Assembly (NCBI RefSeq): GCF_021474685.1
Contig: NZ_JAKEIT010000019.1
Location: 1 to 45,033, forward strand
From: Tetragenococcus halophilus
GTDB taxonomy: Bacteria > Bacillota > Bacilli > Lactobacillales > Enterococcaceae
DNA: 45,033 bases
Direction of reading: 5' to 3'
The notes under the pieces are model-generated. The model worked only from the letters and a program-made list of their open reading frames with translations, ran no database searches and had not been told where the DNA came from. A program made the position numbers and the translations under genes. This document shows, in pieces, positions 42,356-45,033 of this stretch. Every line of letters starts with the position of its first letter. Position 1 is the first letter of the stretch.

Positions 42356-42406
42356 AAAAGAAAGAGATGAGTCCGTTCTAATTTTTTTCGGACGAATCTC
42401 TTTTTT
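42356..42406 (+). terminator. gnd terminator
   Basis: AAAGAGATGAGTCCG pairs with CGGACGAATCTCTTT across a T-rich loop with one mismatch, followed by more T. Confidence 0.8.
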
Positions 42407-42489
42407 ATTTTGTGTGGGCATGATAAACTCTGTATAGTGTTTTATTGTTAATACAGTAAATGAAGTCCAAAAAAGGAGAATAAAATTTA

Positions 42490-43176
42490 ATGAGCGGTAT
42501 TCTAATAATTGAAGACGAGAAAAATTTAGCTCGGTTTGTTGAATTAGAATTAAAGCATGAAGGTTACGATACCGAGGTTCATTATAATGGAAGAACGGGT
42601 CTAGACGCAGCGTTAAATAATGACTGGGATGCAATTTTGCTTGATTTGATGCTACCCGAGTTAAACGGTTTAGAAATATGCCGTAGAGTTCGTCAAATAA
42701 AAAATACACCTATTATTATGATGACTGCTCGTGATTCGGTGATCGATCGAGTTTCTGGTTTAGACCATGGTGCAGATGACTATATTGTTAAACCTTTTGC
42801 CATTGAAGAACTTTTGGCACGGTTACGAGCTTTATTGCGTCGCATTGACATTGAAGGAGACAAAAATTCTGGTAAACAGACGACGCTTAATTATCGTGAT
42901 TTAGTTATAGAAAAAGAAAATCGTGTAGTAAGGCGTGGTTCAGAAGTTATTGAGCTAACAAAACGTGAATACGAACTTTTACTAACTTTAATGGAAAATG
43001 TAAATGTCGTTTTAGCAAGAGACGTCTTGCTAAAAAAGGTTTGGGGGTATCAGACAGAAATCGAGACAAATGTTGTAGATGTTTATATTCGTTATTTGCG
43101 TAATAAGATAGATCTCCCGGATGAAGAGAGTTATATACAAACAGTACGAGGTACAGGGTATGTGATGCGTTCGTGA
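42490..43176 (+). CDS. etaR: LisR/EtaR-type OmpR-family response regulator
   Basis: 228 residues. Receiver domain with E8/D9, phospho-acceptor D52 in ILLDLMLP, and K101 in IVKPF. Winged-helix domain from about 130 with [13 protein letters not shown] and [14 protein letters not shown]. The receiver reads like the LisR/EtaR group ([13 protein letters not shown] and [20 protein letters not shown]). The position directly after gnd agrees with my recollection of E. faecalis etaRS, which affects stress response and virulence. AAGGAG precedes the ATG. The stop overlaps the kinase GTG start by 4 nt (GTGA). Confidence 0.88.
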   Translation: MSGILIIEDEKNLARFVELELKHEGYDTEVHYNGRTGLDAALNNDWDAILLDLMLPELNGLEICRRVRQIKNTPIIMMTARDSVIDRVSGLDHGADDYIVKPFAIEELLARLRALLRRIDIEGDKNSGKQTTLNYRDLVIEKENRVVRRGSEVIELTKREYELLLTLMENVNVVLARDVLLKKVWGYQTEIETNVVDVYIRYLRNKIDLPDEESYIQTVRGTGYVMRS

Positions 43177-44639
43177 AAAGAAAAAATAGCGAGAAAAAAG
43201 AACTTAGAAAACCTTCTTTGACGTTAAAGTGGGCTTTTACAAGTTCTTTCTTTATATTTGTAGTCATTACCGCTTTTGCCGTTATTACATATAAAACAGC
43301 GGTTAACCTTATGTTTGAAAGAGAACAAGAAGATGCAGAGCAGACCACTTATGAAGCCGTTTCGCATTTAGCTGATGCTAATAAGGAACTAGATAGGCAG
43401 ACTTCTTACGAAAATTTGATTGAATTTCCTGATATAAATAGTAATTTAGATGAAGACATTCAAGAAAAGAGTAGTTATGTATCCGAATTTGGGCAAGTTA
43501 ATCTAAGCTTGTATGTTTATGATCTACAAGAAAAATTAGTTTTTAGGACAAGTCAAGCTGAGTTAAAATTACAATCACAAAACGCGCAAGGACCTATGCT
43601 TACAAAGAATAAAGGGCAACCTGCTTTCTTATTGGTACAGCCAGTTTACTCAAAGGAAACGCGAGAAAAAATAGGCTATGCTCAGGCCTTTTATAATATT
43701 TCTTCGTTTTACGATATTCGAAATCACTTACTTCTTACCTTGATTATATTAGAAATTCTGTTTTTAGTTGTAAGCAGTATTCTGGGGTATTTATTATCTG
43801 CTCATTTTTTAAAACCGTTGAAGACACTACGTAATACAATGGAAAATATTCAAAAAGATCCTCAAACAACAATTCATGCCCCTGAGCCAAAAAGTAAAGA
43901 TGAACTGGCGGACTTATCAGATATATTTAATGATATGCTAGATCGGATGCGTTCTTATACTGAACAACAGGAACAATTTGTTGAGGACGTTTCACATGAA
44001 TTACGTACACCTGTTGCTGTTATTGAGGGACACTTAAAGATGTTGCAGCGATGGGGAAAAGAGGATCCAGAAGTTTTAGAAGAATCAATAGAAGCAAGCT
44101 TACAAGAAATTGCTAGGATGAAAACTTTAGTTCAAGAGATGCTGGATCTTTCGCGTGCAGAACAGGTCGATATCTATTATAAGAATGAGACTTCTTCAGC
44201 AAAAGAGATTGTTTACCAAGTATTCAACAATTTTAAGATGCTATATCCAGAATTTATGTTTACAATTGATGATGATTTAAATGAAGAAGAAACAGTGAAA
44301 ATCTATCGGGATCATTTCGAACAAATTTTGATCATTATCATGGATAATGCCATTAAGTATTCTACCGAACGTAAAGAAATCCATCTTTCCATTTCCCGCA
44401 ATCAAACGGAATTAGAACTGGCTATACAAGATTTTGGTGAAGGTATTACCCAAGAAAATCTCAATAAAATTTTTCACCGTTTTTATCGGGTGGATAAAGC
44501 AAGAGCAAGAGATAAAGGTGGAAATGGTTTAGGTTTATCGATCGTTAAAAAATTATTAGATAATTATAAAGGTACGATTGTAGCAGAAAGTAGTTTAGGC
44601 CAAGGAACTGTTTTTAGAATAAGCCTTCCTTTGGCTTAA
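43173..44639 (+). CDS. etaS: LisK/EtaS-type sensor histidine kinase
   Basis: 488 residues. TM1 at about 19-41, an extracytoplasmic sensor of about 140 residues, TM2 at about 186-208, HAMP at about 209-262. The H-box [10 protein letters not shown] has H275; the N-box is [12 protein letters not shown]1 DFGEGI and G2 GGNGLGLS. A TerC-like or PAS domain is not seen. It starts at GTG 43173 within the regulator stop. The pair is a complete cell-envelope stress type two-component system. A strong terminator follows. Confidence 0.88.
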   Translation: MKRKNSEKKELRKPSLTLKWAFTSSFFIFVVITAFAVITYKTAVNLMFEREQEDAEQTTYEAVSHLADANKELDRQTSYENLIEFPDINSNLDEDIQEKSSYVSEFGQVNLSLYVYDLQEKLVFRTSQAELKLQSQNAQGPMLTKNKGQPAFLLVQPVYSKETREKIGYAQAFYNISSFYDIRNHLLLTLIILEILFLVVSSILGYLLSAHFLKPLKTLRNTMENIQKDPQTTIHAPEPKSKDELADLSDIFNDMLDRMRSYTEQQEQFVEDVSHELRTPVAVIEGHLKMLQRWGKEDPEVLEESIEASLQEIARMKTLVQEMLDLSRAEQVDIYYKNETSSAKEIVYQVFNNFKMLYPEFMFTIDDDLNEEETVKIYRDHFEQILIIIMDNAIKYSTERKEIHLSISRNQTELELAIQDFGEGITQENLNKIFHRFYRVDKARARDKGGNGLGLSIVKKLLDNYKGTIVAESSLGQGTVFRISLPLA

Positions 44640-44703
44640 ATAAAAGGGCGAATTATTCACCTGGGTTTTTCGGGAAATTTTAGAAAACAATAACAAATAA
44701 ACG

Positions 44704-44750
44704 AACTTTGAAAACGAACTAAGTATAAAAGTTCGTTTTCAAAGTTTTTA
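44704..44750 (+). terminator. Terminator of the two-component operon
   Basis: ACTTTGAAAACGAACT pairs perfectly with AGTTCGTTTTCAAAGT across a 9-nt loop, then T-rich sequence. Confidence 0.88.
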
Positions 44751-44859
44751 TTTATTTCATCAATTTTTATCATTGATTTTTACTCAAAGAATTGCTATAT
44801 TAATAGATGTGCTTAATAAGCCAACACATTTTTTTGAAATTTATTAATGCAAAAAGTTG

Positions 44860-45006
44860 TTGACGAGTTTAAGAACAAATGATATTATAACAAAGGTGTT
44901 AAATTAAACGCTGTTGTGGATTAAACGTTAACCACATAATTGATTAAATATTTTATCTCAAACTTGCAAAAAAGTTATTGACAAAACCTTGTCGAATTGA
45001 TAAGAT
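44860..45006 (+). promoter_or_regulatory. Tandem promoters, probably of an rRNA operon
   Basis: P1: TTGACG (44860-44865), 17-nt spacer, TATTAT (44883-44888). P2: TTGACA (44978-44983), 17-nt spacer, TAAGAT (45001-45006). Two strong promoters about 118 bp apart, with an inverted repeat GTGGATTAA...TTAACCAC between them, and no start codon or frame after P2, are typical of an rrn leader. The rRNA itself lies beyond the window, so this is inference. Confidence 0.6.
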
Positions 45007-45033
45007 ATAAAAGTTGCTACGGCAACAAGCAGT

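Noticed and set aside
44910-44936. DnaA box or origin signal near TTGTGGATTAA
   Set aside because: One inserted base breaks the consensus and there is no cluster; it lies between probable rRNA promoters.

Overview
The window is low-GC Gram-positive chromosome, most likely Enterococcaceae and probably Tetragenococcus or a close relative. Three things point there. The tmRNA tag (AKNNNNSYALAA) is of the enterococcal type. The block dnaE-pfkA-pyk-(yceD)-rpmF-gnd-two-component pair matches the order I recall around etaRS in Enterococcus faecalis. Signals are AT-rich, with strong AGGAGG-type ribosome sites and sigma-A promoters. The genus is inference; no search was run.

Left part (1-16 kb). tmRNA comes first, then a nonsense-broken small gene. 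An apparent operon follows: a divergent PEP-mutase/isocitrate-lyase-fold protein, a canonical lyase of that superfamily, and a MatC-like dicarboxylate carrier. Next are an OmpR/histidine-kinase pair, a minus-strand degenerate ABC-like pair, an LtaS-family lipoteichoic acid synthase, an rRNA methyltransferase, aroD, ybaK/ebsC, gdhA and pgi. A long terminator behind gdhA overlaps the pgi promoter.

Accessory part (16-24.5 kb). The 3' end of pgi is repeated about 4.5 kb downstream (15931-16010 and 20424-20504), which marks an element integrated at pgi. Inside are 42-bp tandem repeats and a glycerophosphodiesterase gene split by an IS3-family element with a 17-bp flanking duplication. There is also a strongly promoted, highly folded ~160-nt RNA ending in a terminator 26 nt before a PBECR4-like predicted RNase toxin gene, followed by three very small genes. 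Just outside the second copy lies a decayed tyrosine integrase, then a DUF6414 gene with a decayed neighbour and small phage/plasmid-type genes. The RNA-toxin pair has the layout of a type III toxin-antitoxin locus (promoter, RNA, terminator, toxin) and is the best candidate here for an undescribed system.

Right part (24.5-45 kb). Core genes return: a VTT membrane protein, a two-gene ThrE-type exporter, a TetR regulator, tRNA-Ser(CGA), a Cof-type HAD phosphatase, an NCS2 purine permease, a DUF2929 protein, dnaE, pfkA, pyk, a DUF177 protein with rpmF, a lipoprotein/TcaA-like pair, gnd, and the LisRK/EtaRS-type two-component system. The window ends in two tandem strong promoters that look like the start of an rRNA operon. 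Glycolysis and pentose-phosphate genes (pgi, pfkA, pyk, gnd) are concentrated here.
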